A stretch of DNA of 64,000 nt. Origin: Epiperipatus broadwayi (Eukaryota; Onychophora; Udeonychophora; Euonychophora; Peripatidae). Below the pieces are notes generated by a model. That model ran no database searches. It worked only from the letters and a program-made list of their open reading frames with translations, and was not told the DNA's origin. Shown in pieces: positions 11,430 through 24,695 of this stretch; positions within the stretch are counted from its first letter, which is position 1, and every line of letters starts with the position of its first letter. Location of the stretch: positions 62,001 to 126,000 of the forward strand of contig JAQFVV010000968.1 in assembly GCA_028023455.1 (NCBI GenBank). The letters are read 5' to 3'. The translations under genes and the position numbers were made by a program.

Positions 11430-14400
11430 TCTGTCTTCTTCACTTATTCACTTTATTATATTTATAAATGCCCAGGCACCAATTCTATACAAGATAGAAT
11501 AAAATTTATAACTGTAATTGCTTTTTAACTTATTTAAAAGATTCTTATACTGTAATTACTCTATGGCTTAGCTCAGTTGAGGTTATAGGATATGGTATTC
11601 ACATAGGATGCAAATAAGAGTAATAGAACATTTATGGATTACAATTCTGTAACATAATTTAATCATATGCCACACATTTATTCAATTACAAAACTATTGC
11701 AAAATTATCAATTATCACATTTATTATGGAATAGACAATGATGAAGATCAGGTACCTTTCTACCTACATCATCATCTATTCTAAGCAAAGTAAATAGATT
11801 ATTGGCATTGTAATACTGAGCTTTATCAACTCCAGACAAATTAAATAAATTGACTTATACTAGCAAATCTAGATATTCTATAACTATATTTTGTTGACCA
11901 TATGTGTTTGTGTGGAAATGGAGAATCGAACGTATATAATAAAATTCATATGGGATTTTAATTCAATAAAATATTTATTGAAAATCAAAGGCAAAATAAA
12001 TAAATAAAAAATATTATTTTATGCACCTTGCTAGCCAATTACATTTCTCTTATAGCAAAACCAAAATTGACTAATATTTAATATATGAATCATATATTTT
12101 CGAATATGTGCATTTTTATAACATTGTAAACATAATGTATTTCTAAAACATACTTTTATTAGCTTATTTATAAAATACATAGTGCAACAAATTAATCATT
12201 TTTCTATACATATTATAAACATTTATAAAACACTTATCTGTTAAAATCAGTCTATATCATCTAACATTAACTATACCAAATTGAAGAAAGGAAGGGAAAA
12301 AAAACAATAACCAAACAATTACACCTATATACGTGAGGATTAAATAATATCTCCAAACTCAATCTAATTAATCTAATCATCCCTCGACCATTTCTACCTC
12401 CGAATATACTTGATATACTACCTACATAAACAAACTTATAACAAACAAGGTTTTAATTGTTTATTTTTTTAAAATAAACTTCATTAACAAAATTGAAGCA
12501 AAATAAATATAATTTTTAAAAAAATAATAATAATTTATAGCATCACACACACATCCAAATATATAATCACCTATAACATAGTTTCTAGATCATATAAAAT
12601 AATAGATTATTATATTATAATAATAAGAAGTTACATTGTTTTTTTTCTTTTCTCTTCAAAAAGAAAAAAAAATTGATTATACATCTATTATAAGCAATAA
12701 TGAAAAATACTTATCAATATCCAATCATTACATGTTAAGTTTTTTTTAAAAAAAAAAAATTTGAAAGTTGAATGAAAAATACATATCAATTTCAAAGACA
12801 ACAGTAAATTATAACATAAAAAAAAATGTCTATCTGATTGTTAAAGCATAATTTGTTAAGAATGACAATAGTTTTTTTATCCTAGAATTCCATGATAGGT
12901 GTTATAAATAACATTTGCATGCACTGGAATTATTTTATTATATATGCATGAATAGCAAAGTTATACAGTATAAAATTATCCTCTTGATATAAGATTAAAT
13001 GGATAAACTCTTTCATTTTAAATTTTATTTTGCAGAATATTGATAGAAATTTCTTAAAATTGAAAACACACATCAAGCGTTTAATAAGAAGATTTTAGCT
13101 AGCTTTATTTTAAACAATTTTGTCATTCTGATATTATTTCTCTTTGGTAATACTTTAAAACAAATTATAACTAATTAGCTTACATAACATCCAGGCATTT
13201 TAATGGTAGTGAACATGGATCATCATTTGATAGAAATTTGGAACTGGCTTCCCTTTGGGGGTTTATCTCTTCATTTTTATATTATTCGAGTAGTATAATA
13301 GAAAATCCTCCACAGGTATATTATCAGAATCCTCATGATGTTTTTTTTTTATTTGTTCTAATACTCTTAGAGAGTTATTGATTCTTTTAAGCTTTATTTT
13401 TTTTATATCTTCTTCCTTGGAATTTTTTTTATACTTTCCTTCAAGTTTTAAACTTTCTGTCTCTCCCCACTCAAGCCCTCTGTCTTTTTTATTACAATCA
13501 ACTTTGGAAGTGTGCCAGAAAATTTTAACAATACAATATTTGAACGGAATAAAACATAATAAATAAAAAAAATATTAAATATTAATTTAGAAATGTTATT
13601 CACTAATATACAAATAATCTTTATCATTTTTAAATATAAGATTATGAACAATACATAATTAGTAAAATATAAATAAGAAAATTCTAATTAATAATATATC
13701 TATGTATCTGCTTACTATGACATGTAAATTTTTCCACTATATACAAACATCACTGTTGTTGTTCATCCTCCTCTTCTACCACTGAACATATATAATCCAA
13801 AACTCCACCAATCAGTACATCCAATTAAAGTTTTAATTCTTTTAAAAACCTAATTTTAAATAGCAAATTACATCACAATTCATTTTTCTAAGATAATTAA
13901 CTTTAGCCATTATTAGCACCAATGTGAACTTCCACATTTCTTCCTGGTGCCAACCTGGAAGGTCACAATATATATATATAATTATTTTTAAATGTATTCG
14001 TACAGCTAAGCATATTAAAAAATAAATGGATACCAACAACTTAGTAACTAATATATAATGCATTCTAATATTGTACTGCTTGAAGGTCTTTTCAATAGAT
14101 TGCTTTTTTAAAGTTTTAGAAAGAATACTGTTATCATGGTATTTTTATTAGAAATTCCATTACTGATTAGAATGGGATGCCAAGCATCATGGTTGCCTTT
14201 CCACTTGTTTCTTTTTAAATGTTCCATTTGTCAAAATAAAATAGATGTACACATTTTTCATCAGCATTTTTTTAAATACTCCTGGGTTAAGCATTAAAGT
14301 TTAGAATCAGGAAGTTTCCAGAATAAATTTACATAATTTATGGCAATTTAGTAAGTACGACTGTATATTTACTACCATGTTTTATGAAGTAAATGTTCTG

Positions 14401-16840
14401 TTAGTGGAAAGGATGATTCCAGCAGCATACTTTTTTAAAACTGTGATAGAATTTTCAGCCACATTAAAATTTCATTACATTAATGAATTTCTTCTCTTTT
14501 ATTAAGAATCTGAGCTAAACTCTTTTGTCCACACTAAATTAATAAAAAAGTTTTATTCCTTCTTTTATTAATTCTTTTACTTTCTTTAAATTAAAATATA
14601 CAATAGATCATTAATTAAACAACAGAATAAATTGGACACTTCTTATCTTTTAATTACTGTTTGTAGATTCATTTTTGTTATCAGTAAATCTGTTCGAATT
14701 AATTTTTTTTCCAAGCAAAAAAAATTATTTTAATTTTTTTTTCTTAATTTAATTCGTCTTACATGGATTTAAGTTATTTATTAAAATTCAGTTTAATAAA
14801 TGTAAGATTTCTTCATAATTTTATTTGCTTTTTAACCCATATATATTTCGCCAATGCATACACATACATGCACAAAAATTTTAAATAAGTTTCAACAATT
14901 CAATGTATGCTTGCTTTATCAGCAATGTATGCTAGATGACCACTGTACTATAAATAATATTTAAAACTTTGTAAATGTTTTCATATCTACAATACCTGAT
15001 TGCCATGGATTTTTTTTCTTTTCATCCTATCTTTTTATAAATCTGGTTTCAGTTTAACAATCATTTACAGTTTTGGATTATCACTGATTTCTAATTTAAT
15101 AATTATTTTCATTACAGTTCTTCCATTTAATAACTTTTTTTCATTTACAGCTTCAGTTTTCATTTTAAAAAGAAATTTTAATTATATTAACACAAGTTTC
15201 AATTTAAAGATTATTTTCATTTTAGTTCTTCCATTAGCTTTTTTTCTTTTATTGGTCCAGGCTTTAGATTATCAAATATTTTCATTTCAAGTTAACATAT
15301 GGTTCAATTAATAATTATTTCTTGAAGTTAATTTTAATACTTTCCATCTCAGATTAACATAAGCTGAGATAGTCAAATTTTGAATGGATTAATAAACAAA
15401 GTTTATCCCAAGGGTATTTTCTTCCTCCAATATCACTTTTGGTAAAATTGGTTACAAACTGAGTTGGGAATGATCAACTTTTATCTAAAGCTTGTAATAT
15501 GGTTCTTATAAATTTCATAATATACTGCTTTTTTAAAATCATTTTTTTAACTAAAAGTATGATCAGTTTAACTTCAGGCTATTGGACTTAGCTTCTCTCT
15601 GCTCACCTCACGACAACTGAACTGATACTAAAGTTCATGGAATTCTCCTACCCACACTATCTTATTTTTATATACAACTTTCATATCAACCTCCCACCCA
15701 ATTACACCATTACAAAAATTACTGCATTAAATATTAACCAATTAATTTTCTTCTCCCAACAAAGATTCTTTTTTTTTCCAAAAATAAATTCAATTTAAAT
15801 CTTAATTACGTGGAAAATTTGTCATTGTTGTTTTCATTTACTTAAAGAAAATGATCCTAATATTTTTTAATTAATTCGTAACATTTTTTAAAAAGAAATC
15901 TTAATATCTTATCTTTTTTAACTAAATGGTAAACACCCTTTTAAAAATTTAATTTTTTCTTCTCTTCCTTTTTCCAAATAAATAAATAAATCACAAAAAA
16001 ATTATCTCCTTTTTAAAAAAAATTTAATTTAATAAAAATTATATATTTATATTATTATTAAAATGTTTCAAATTTGTCAAATCATCATTTTATGGATATA
16101 AATTTTTTAATCATTTTAACTTAGCTAAAATTTCTATTTAAAAACTCGGGTGTCTTGAAATTAATAGGAAAAGAATTAATTCTCAATATATTTGTTCTAA
16201 TCCAAGTAGGAATGGCTTGACTCCCTGGAAATATAAATCCCTATGGTGAACAAAATTTCTGTTGAACACAAAGTAAAATAGCAATTGGACGATTTTAAAA
16301 ATAACAAAAGTCAAATTTCTACTTCTTTTGCAGTGATTCTATTATTTAATAAGACAATGCTATTAGTTTGTAAACCAGAGCAAGTTTTTATACAATACAT
16401 AAAAGTTAAAGATGAATTAAATAACATAGATTTGAATGAAGTAATGGCCCTAATAGAAAATGTCAAATGAATTAACTGATATTTGTAATAAGTAAATCAG
16501 ATAGCTAAGTCCATATCTGATGACTACCAGTTCACAATAAATAAAACATTCCAAACAATCAGTGACCTGTTCTTACTGCTATTGAAATATTGACTAATAT
16601 GGAAAAATCTATACATTATGCAAAAATTGATTTGCAAAGAAACTTTATCATTGTCATCAAAATCTGGTCACTAAAAGAATAATATAATTACTGACAATAC
16701 CTAATATAAAGTGTGTTTAATTAGAACAGACTACCTAATGTAATAGCCAAAATTGATGAGATTTTCCAGCACATAGATGCTGTGATTTTCTATTAATGGT
16801 ATTTTGTTAGTGGTTGCTTCGAAAAAGTACTTGTTTAATA
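11430..16840. other. A+T-rich non-coding DNA
   Basis: No gene was recognised. It contains long A- or T-rich tracts and, at about 15000-15350, a T-rich stretch with loosely repeated blocks such as attattttcatt and agttcttccatt, which explains a 103-codon frame there. A 61-codon frame at 16285-16470 may be the front of the decayed Penelope element that follows, but shows no motif. Confidence 0.4.
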
Positions 16841-16904
16841 GCTTTCAAAGGTTTGTGACAGGGCTGCAAATTTTAGAACAAAAATAAATGCTGATAAATA
16901 TATA

Positions 16905-17045
16905 TGGATGATGACAAAAATATTGGATAGAGAAGAAAAGATAAAAAGAAGAAAATTTAAAGAAGCTGCTCACATGACAATGGCAAAAAAATTCCATAAG
17001 CCAACCTAATGTGAATATACATAATGTATGGAAACCATTAATCAA
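16905..17045 (+). pseudogene. Penelope-like endonuclease, C-terminal remnant
   Basis: One frame reads KILDREEKIKRRKFKEAAHM. This matches the end of the GIY-YIG domain in Penelope-like elements, where a D-R-E, a basic R-R-x-x-x-E-A helix and a following I or M are typical; the helix glutamate is present. A frameshift later, another frame reads ISQPNVNIHNVWKPLIN, the usual last block of such proteins. The N-terminal half was not found upstream. The remnant is clearly dead. It is followed within 220 bp by a tRNA-like promoter and a hammerhead-like motif. Confidence 0.7.
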
Positions 17046-17125
17046 CTTTGCTCTTAGAAAAAAGTGGAGAAATCGGGAGGACCCTCATAGATAAGTATAT
17101 GAAATTATACCAGACTGTTGCCTTT

Positions 17126-17200
17126 GGCAGGATGGCTCAGTTGGTTACCTTCAAATTCAAAATACGACTCTAAGGACCCAGGTTCGAATCCTATGCTAGT
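17126..17200 (+). repeat. tRNA-like SINE head with A and B boxes
   Basis: A perfect A box (tggctcagttgg, 17133-17144) and a perfect B box (ggttcgaatcc, 17181-17191) are spaced as in a tRNA gene. The rest does not fold into a good tRNA: the anticodon arm is A-rich. It is best read as the tRNA-derived head of a SINE, with a possible tail to about 17340 ending in aaataaag. The perfect boxes suggest it may still bind pol III factors. Confidence 0.7.
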
Positions 17201-17226
17201 ATTGTCACTGGTCAGGCCTGCAATAC

Positions 17227-17260
17227 CTAATGAAAAGAGGAAATTAATACCCCTTGAAAC
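17227..17260 (+). ncRNA. Hammerhead-like motif
   Basis: ctaatga is followed by a stem aagagg/cccctt (one mismatch) with a 9-base loop, and then gaaac. This is the hammerhead core layout with one change in the first box (CTGATGA expected). It lies downstream of a Penelope endonuclease remnant, where such motifs are known. Stem III was not resolved. Confidence 0.4.
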
Positions 17261-17344
17261 GTTTTGTATATACTAACCTGTTTGATGTGCTATTACCGGC
17301 AGTTGAATGTATTTGGAATATTTAAATAAAGTTAAATTTTTCTC

Positions 17345-19970
17345 AAGACATTCAATACGTATATTAGATGATGGAAATAGTCCAATATAAAAATACAACT
17401 AGAACACCATCACAAACCTTCAGGAAAACACTAATGTTTGTTTTTTTTAGGGGAGGGGCATATAATATACATTCAAGAAACAAAAATTATTCTTTAAAAA
17501 AGTTACTTTGATTTAAAAAATCTTCAGAATTGTAAAGGTAAAGTAATTAAAAATCTTCTTGAGGTTAATAAATAATTTCAAAATGTTTTTTTTTGGGGGG
17601 GGGGGGGGGTAAATGAGCTTAAATCTATATGATCTATTAAAAGTGAATCAGAAATTGAATTAGTAACGGAAACATGAAAGACCTTTAAATAAACAAAGGT
17701 TCTGCTTTCATACAATTAGTTGCCATGAAGTAATTTTCCACAAAGATTGATCAGGATTTATAGTTAAACATGGTTTTAAGATATAAAGTCAATGAATGGA
17801 AACCCTGATCGTGTTTGCATTTTAAACATTATATAATGCTAAGCGAAATTATATTTATTCAGAATAACCCGTTCTGTTTGCATTAAATTTTTATTATTAA
17901 TAATCATAATTTATTATTGGAGAAATTTTTGCCTAAAACAAAACGGTCCAGATCCTTAAAGGCATAGAAACCTTTGATGGTTGAATTTTTTAAAAGGCTA
18001 GATTTTGAGCTGAATTTTAAAAAGAGATATTTAATCAGAAATGAAAGTAACTGAAACAGCAATAAATTATATTAAAGAATGGAATATAAAAGTCATAAAT
18101 AGTATTTTAATGACAACTTTTGATGAAAGTTGACACTTGATGTCAAAAAGTAATACACTGTCAAATAGTGACTTGACCATTATCCAGAAGTACTCCATAA
18201 ATTCTTGGGGAATATATAAAGAAATTATGACTAAATACAGAAAGTATCCCAATAGATGATAAAGTGCTAATATCAAGACGTAATTAGTATTGATGAACTT
18301 AGATCATCTTGAAGTTAATGGGCAAAACTACTCACTGTCAGATATGAACCATAATCATCTACCAGTCCATGATAAAACATAATATTGTCAGCAGTAAAAA
18401 AAATATGGAGGCATGTATATGCTAACTATGCTGAATTTGTGTGCGTCATACATGTCATAATAAATGAACATTATATAGAATACCGTTCTCCAAAGCCAAC
18501 GAGATCTATTCGCAGTTATCCTGAGAACCCTGTGACAGACCATAGCACAAGTTTTATATTAATCATATAAGAGCAATTTTTTTAAAGAAATTGGTAGAGT
18601 TAGACATATTGCCAATCTTCTTACTATTTGGAATCAAGTGGGCTCATAGAAAAGACAGAAGGAACATTAAAACTAATATTATCGAATAAAATGGGTTGTC
18701 AATATTGAAAAAACCTTGAAAACAGCTCTTTTCTTTAGTACAGTACATCTTCAATAAGATGAGATAAGACAAATTGTTTTGCTATTAGATAAATTATTTG
18801 AATAGAGATGTTATTTGCAAATGTTTATCAAAGCAGAAATAGGTCAGCAACACATTATTATCAAAACAAAGCTGATCATTAAGACAAAGAGCAATTAACA
18901 AAATAATAATGCCAGATATTCGGTTAACAAGATCAACCAAAGTCACAAAAACAAAATAGGAGGAACCTGTGAAGCATACAATCAAAAAAAGATTATCGGC
19001 TCTAAAATTAATACCCTATTGATGAGCAGGTTCCAGAAAAACACTAAAGGGCATTAATTAATTTTAAAAATACTTATATGTATATAATTAGTTAATAATT
19101 GGTGCGTGGTGCGTTACTACGCAGTTAAAGAGAAATTTGAGCTAAGCGCTTTCGAAAACTTAAGCTTTCATGTTCATAGCTGGAATAAAACTATGATGTA
19201 TTGTGATTATATATACTGTAGTAGAAATTTAAATTTGAGTGAAAATTATTGAATATTAATTAGTGTTATAAAGTCCAGTTTGGAGAGGGGGAGGATGAGT
19301 CTTTTCGGTTAAAAGCTTGGAGGAGTTCGCTATAAAGTATGCTCTTATTTTTCGCTCTGAGTTGTCTCATTCTATATACTCTCCAATTATTTTAATGAAA
19401 CTGAATGTAATCAAAAACTCTTATAATTAATTAATAAAAAATACCAAAAATATGAAAACTTTATTGCTGAGTAATTCATAAGAAGTCGAGCATTGGAAGT
19501 GGCCCTCCACTCTGCTACTGCCTAAATCTATGCAGAGAAGTAATCAAGTAGTCATGGTAAACAGGATAAGATTTAGATATACAACAACTGCTTAGATGCA
19601 CTAGAGCAAGAATAAAGAAAACAAGCCTGGGTAGATCTATAAAGGATATACTATATCCAGATTTATTCTGGCACTGAATGTATAAAAAAAGAACGTAAGG
19701 ACTTTTACAGGTCATAGGCTTAATATGGTTTGTTAAGACTTAGGGTTCACTGTAGTAATATCAGTACTTGTTTCTATAATATATTTAATTATTTTGTATG
19801 CGAAAATATTAAAATGCTGGTCTAACATCTATTTAGATTTATTCTAACTTTGTAGGAGTGTATTTACATTTTTATTTGTGTTCCTAATCATAAATAACGT
19901 GATGATGAGACAGACGAATTCTATCGAAGTTATTTAAAATGATTATTGACTGGTAAATGAAACAAGCATT
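17345..19970. other. A+T-rich DNA with decayed, unidentified segments
   Basis: No domain was recognised. A run of 15 G lies at 17595-17609. Parts near 18300-19000 are less A+T-biased and may be very old retroelement sequence, but no motif supports this. Confidence 0.35.
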
Positions 19971-19974
19971 TTTT

Positions 19975-20985
19975 TATTTTTCTCTGAAATTTCAAAGGAA
20001 CTGAGTAATCAAAATCCTAATTTCCACTTCATACTTATTATTATTGCCGCAGTTATTACTATAAGATTGTTCATATAAAAGTAGACAGATGGGCTTCTCA
20101 CCAACTTGTATCAGTCAGATGCAATGAGTTTATTGGAGTTTTTATTTCTGAGTTGAAAATCAAGAAACATCATAGTTTTACTTTTCTATTGAGTTCTTAA
20201 ATGATTTGAATGACATGTTTTAGATATTTACAATCATGGCAAACGAAACAAAGTCATGACTTTTATACCAAGCAGGCTGTAGGCATAAGATGATGATCGG
20301 CAAATGAAGGAGGGAGTGGTAGGAATATCTCATGCTTGGGAACCCAGATTGCCATTTGGGGATGATGTTTATTTAATTATCTATAACTACAGATTCATTT
20401 GAACAAAGATTAACGTTGAAAATGTCTAAGATTGAATGGAAGATTGTTGAACTTTCTGTACAGATAAAAAAGTGAGGAGGAAATAGATTTAAATAATCAA
20501 TGTGATCTTTACTATTGGAAGAATAAAGGGGTAGATTTCAAAACAAATAAAATGTGGAAGATCAACATTGTGGAGATTGATGATGTATCAAACAGAGTGG
20601 CCAGATTTGTTATTCATGTTAATAAAAAATCTCACTGTGAAAAAAAGAAGTTTTACTTGAATGTACAAAATGCTTTTGATCAAATCAAAGAACATTTTTA
20701 AATTGTCATGGGAGATAACTGCAATTAAAAACCGATTGTTTAAATGAAAAAAAAGTTAGGTAAATTTTTCTAAGATGAATGAAATGAAAAAGGAAACGGG
20801 AACATATTGTGGGATTTGCAGAAAAATTGTAGATTATGAATTCTTACTTTCACAAAAATACTTGTTGGAAATGGGTATAGAAACATCCAAATGAAAATAC
20901 AGCAATATTGGATTATATTTTGTGTAATAGAAAATATATACTTCGATACTGTAATATTCTTAATGAGTTCAATACATGTTTTTAG
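19975..20985 (+). mobile_element. Old RTE-like LINE copy: 5' region and part of endonuclease
   Basis: The segment aligns along its length with 28215-29335 of the better-preserved LINE: first the 5' untranslated part (shared gttattactat, gagtttattgg, atcaagaaac), then the start of the ORF, then the endonuclease to its DYIL block (tattggattatattttg). Many frameshifts and stops are present. The copy stops at about 20985 with no reverse transcriptase, so it is 3'-truncated or interrupted; LINEs usually lose the 5' end, so a later deletion or insertion is likely. It carries CAGA/AGA where the younger copy has TGA at 28911, showing that stop is secondary. Confidence 0.8.
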
Positions 20986-20999
20986 TTTAACCTTTGTTA

Positions 21000-21880
21000 A
21001 CATCAGTCTCACAAGTCAGGTATATTAATTTATTATTAGTGAGATTAGGTGTGTGCATGCATATATATATATATCAAATTTTACTGCTTTGGAGATATAG
21101 GGAAGTAAAAATTTCATCTATCAAAAAAAATAAAAATAGTAGTTTATTTAATGTGACATTTGTGCATGTTTATATACATGTTCAGTGTATATACATGTAT
21201 ATGTAGAATCGATTATTTGACTACCAATTGGCTAATTTAAAATGTTAGAGATGTTAGGACTGGTATGTTTGTTGGTTGTAAGTCACCTTACTTATAAGCA
21301 TATTGGGGTGTTAAAAATATATGGTTATTTTGGGCTTGGTGAAGGGTTGCTATGCCTATTTTTTGACTGTTTCATGTTTTTTTTTCATTTCACAGCTAGT
21401 TTGGGGAAGTTCAAATACCTCTGCAGCTAGGCTATATCATTGATGGTGCACACTAGACATAGGACTTTGATTGTTTTGTAGAGGAGGTATAACTAGAAAC
21501 ATGTTACAGAAGGCACATAAACTCACTTACTAGCCTTCCATGCTCCTTTGAGGCTTATTGGATTCATGGTCTAGTTAAATATCAGAGCATCCATTACTAA
21601 GTATGGATTGTCTCATATGTTCTAGTTAGCCTCAAGGTATCTCAATGATTGCATCTGAGCATTACATGGAGAATACCTTCATTAAACATTGTCCCTAGTC
21701 CTGTACTATATAGATATATGTATATATTTTTTTTCTTTACATTGCCCCTGCTGTTGCATTCCTATAAGGTGTAATCTCGTTTACCTATACACTTTGTTAG
21801 AAAGTTACCCCTTTTTTATTTATCAGCTATGTTAGCAATTTAATGATGTTATTATAAATTATTGTTAGCAGCCAAAGTAA
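21000..21880. other. Probable 3' part of decayed minus-strand LTR element
   Basis: No frame or motif was recognised. It lies downstream (in minus orientation) of the integrase C-terminus, where the 3' untranslated region and LTR would be expected, but no LTR pair could be identified. A short TA run lies at about 21060. Confidence 0.3.
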
Positions 21881-21884
21881 GGCT

Positions 21885-22094
21885 TTAAGATGCAGGCATT
21901 ATATTGACTTGGATCTCTCCTTCTTGGTTTATCCAAAATGCATTGGGATCTGTCTGTTTGACAATGGTATATTGTCTCTCATACATATAAAACTTGTGAT
22001 ATTTACCTTCCTGTGGTTTATTGGGATGTGAAGTTTTTATTAACACTCTGTCTGTTATTTTAAATTCATGTGTGGATCTTTTTATAATTCGGTT
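21885..22094 (-). pseudogene. Retroelement integrase C-terminal domain remnant
   Basis: About 69 codons on the minus strand read HEFKITDRVLIKTSHPN, then KFYMYERQYTIVK and AFWINQEGEIQ. This order (F-K-x-x-D-x-V-L-I-K, then K-F-x-x-x-Y-x-x-x-Y-x-I-V-K, then a gap and x-G-x-I) is that of the small beta-barrel at the end of LTR-retrotransposon integrases. The frame ends at a TAA. Upstream sequence is too decayed to show the catalytic core. With the coiled-coil region at 23760-24841 on the same strand it probably represents one LTR element that has lost most of pol. Confidence 0.6.
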
Positions 22095-22099
22095 CTATA

Positions 22100-23755
22100 A
22101 TTTGCATTTGTGGTAAGTTGTCCTTGAGCTTGTAACATATCCTTTTCTTTATTTATTGTGATTTTTGTGGCTATAGATTTTTATTTATTATAATTATGAA
22201 TATTTGATGCATTCCATACAGGAATACTAAGTACATTTATAAATCAGTTTTAGATTTATCTTCTGTTAACTTATAACTTATGTCCAGTTGAGTGGCTTAG
22301 TAGGTTCATATTCTATTTGTAGGGGGGTAATTTAAAAACAAATTTAATACAATACCTAGGTGTCTTCACTTATGACATAATATCTTTGGGCAGTCCCTTC
22401 CCTTTGCCAATAGCTGCACCATTGTCCAAATTTCTCTATGAACATATAAATTCATTCTCTTCCTATATCATCATAGTGGGTTCAATTTCTTTCCATAGCC
22501 ATCTTCATGTTCCAATGGTCACAGCCTCTGAAAGTCCCTCTCTGTGATAAGTGCTTCATGATCTAAATGTTATTGACTACATACCTGATAAAAGTGAAGG
22601 AGCCTTTGTAGGTATCCTATGAAACTGATTACCTGTTTGTCTAATGGGTCACAGTATTATGGTTTGTTTTCCCATCATGTGATTTTTATGTCCGGATTGT
22701 CTTCTGGATTATAAAGAAGCTTAAAACTCCACAGAGCATAATTAAGATAATCAAACATGTAAGTTTTAACCATGTAACTAAAAATGATTCTTTTGAGGAA
22801 GTGCTTACCCCCTGAGATGGCTCTTTGAGCTAACAATTGTTTGTCTTTTGTGCCATCATTAGGTTTTGAATTGATGGCATGCCTTAGGTGTCTGGCAGTA
22901 CTCATTCAAATCACTCCAGGTTTCTTGGCTGAGTGGTTTGGGCATTTCCATGGTACTCATGGTGAGAGATGCCATGTGTGTTCAGGCATTATCTCATTGC
23001 AAGCCTGCGATCAGCTGTTTCATAAAAGAATTGAGGGGATGGATTTCCATCTTATTTCCTAGTGACTGTGTCATCCATATAGCATAAAATTCATGGTTCA
23101 GAGAGATTTCAGTGATGAATGAATGCTTAGTGCCTTGGGATGATTCAAACATGTAACTAGGTGAGTCTCTTCAGAAGATAATTGCTTTGTCAATGTTTAT
23201 CCAAACTGTGAACAATTATCACATCATCCCCTTCATGAGACAAAGACCATTTTCCAATGGTTAAACCCATTGAATCATACAAAAATAAAATAATTTGGCT
23301 GAAAGTATCACACTTAACTTGTTCATGAGCATCCTGTAATCCTCCTTTAAACTATTCATGAGCTTCATGATCATTTGAAGTATCTATCAAGCTACCACCA
23401 GGGTACATCATAATATATTCTCCATTTATCATAAACTGAAACAGCCAAGATCACCATTGGATAACTCCAAAACTTCAGCACCACTCCAAATGTACAAGTA
23501 ATGTTGATTATGAGTAATGTACCAGTTACATGAAAGACAAGGTTTACTTGGTAAGATTTTTTTAACGTCTAGTGTAAGTTCTTTACTTGTTTCAATGTCT
23601 AACACTGTGGGGGTTATTACAATATCATTCCCTTTATGTTTCATTCTGGTGGAGTTTGTTGGAAATGCCAATATTTGGGCATGTGTCAGTCATCTTTTCC
23701 ATATTATGCTGAATATCTGGATGAATCTGAGCCTGGGCACCCTGACAACTAAGAT
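22100..23755 (-). pseudogene. Decayed middle of minus-strand retroelement, domains not recognised
   Basis: Between the coiled-coil region and the integrase tail all minus-strand frames are interrupted. The longest open pieces (about 80 codons at 23429-23671 and 76 at 22675-22905) show no protease, reverse transcriptase or RNase H motif that could be read with confidence. The base composition is less A+T-biased than flanking DNA, consistent with former coding sequence. Confidence 0.4.
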
Positions 23756-23887
23756 ATCCTTATCCAGTTGAGATTCTAATTTCAAACCTGCAAGTGGTGG
23801 CTTCAACTAAATGATTTAGCTCTTGGCCTAAAGTTTTTACTTCTGACTTTTGTCTGGTAGAGAGGTGATCTAAGTTTGGGTGGGTGG

Positions 23888-24219
23888 CATGCAGTTTTTT
23901 CTTGACTTCATCTTTCTGCCTCTCTTGGCTTTCCCTCATTTTTTCCTTGAAAGTTGACTGATAAATATCTTTGAACTTCATATCTAACTGGGTAGCAATA
24001 CTATCCATAAATTCTTTATATTGCTCATGACATTGTATACTCCTTTCATGCATGCAGTTCCTTCTTGACTTCATCTTTCTGCCTCTCTTGGCTTTTCCTC
24101 ATTTCTTCCTTGAAAGTTTCATGGGACTGATAAATATCTTTGAGCTTCATATCTAACTGGGTAGCAATACTATCCATAAATTTTTTATATTGCTCATGAC
24201 ATTGTATACTTCTTTCATC
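23888..24219 (-). repeat. Tandem duplication of about 165 bp within gag-like region
   Basis: Positions 23888-24050 and 24051-24219 are near-identical; both start catgcagtt and end in attgtatact plus ctttcat. The encoded helix (CHEQYKEFMDSIATQLDMKF) is thus present twice. The younger look of this repeat compared with the decay around it suggests late duplication. Confidence 0.85.
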
Positions 24220-24476
24220 CATTTTTTTTCTCATTCTATCCACTCCTTGTTTTAGTTCAGCACTATCTGTCTGAACATTCTCCAACCCTAGAGATAGTTG
24301 TCCCACATTCTCGATCAGTTTATTTTCAACTCCATTTCTGCCTTGATTTGTGCTTCTATCCTATTCACTTCTTCCAAATCTTCTTTCAAGAGACATGGTT
24401 TTTTTTTCAATTCTGTTTTTATATCACTAAAATCATCTCTGGTTGCCATATTCTCTAACTTAATATTCATATCTTC

Positions 24477-24695
24477 CTTCATGGCATCCATTTTACTACA
24501 CATACTAGCATTTATTTTTGCTTCCATGCTGCTTATGTTTGATTCCATATTGGCATTTAGCTTTGTCTCTGTGATACTTATGTTTGATTCTATATTAGAA
24601 TTTATTCTCACCTCCATGCTGCTCATGTTTTCCATATTAGCATTTATTTTTGTCTCAATGCTGATTATGTTTGATTTTATATTGGCATTTATTCA
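24477..24695 (-). repeat. 45-bp coding minisatellite
   Basis: Five diverged units of 42 to 45 bp, each with a block like tttgattccatattggcatt, encode the 15-residue coiled-coil repeats of the gag-like protein. Confidence 0.75.

Noticed and set aside
15000-15311. 103-codon plus-strand frame rich in Phe, Ile and Leu
   Set aside because: It lies in a T-rich quasi-repeat; no signal of coding beyond openness.
17126-17200. Functional tRNA gene
   Set aside because: A and B boxes are perfect but the anticodon and acceptor stems do not pair.
19100-19230. Possible Penelope 3' signature around agcgctttcgaaaactt
   Set aside because: Only a short resemblance; no stem II or endonuclease remnant next to it.
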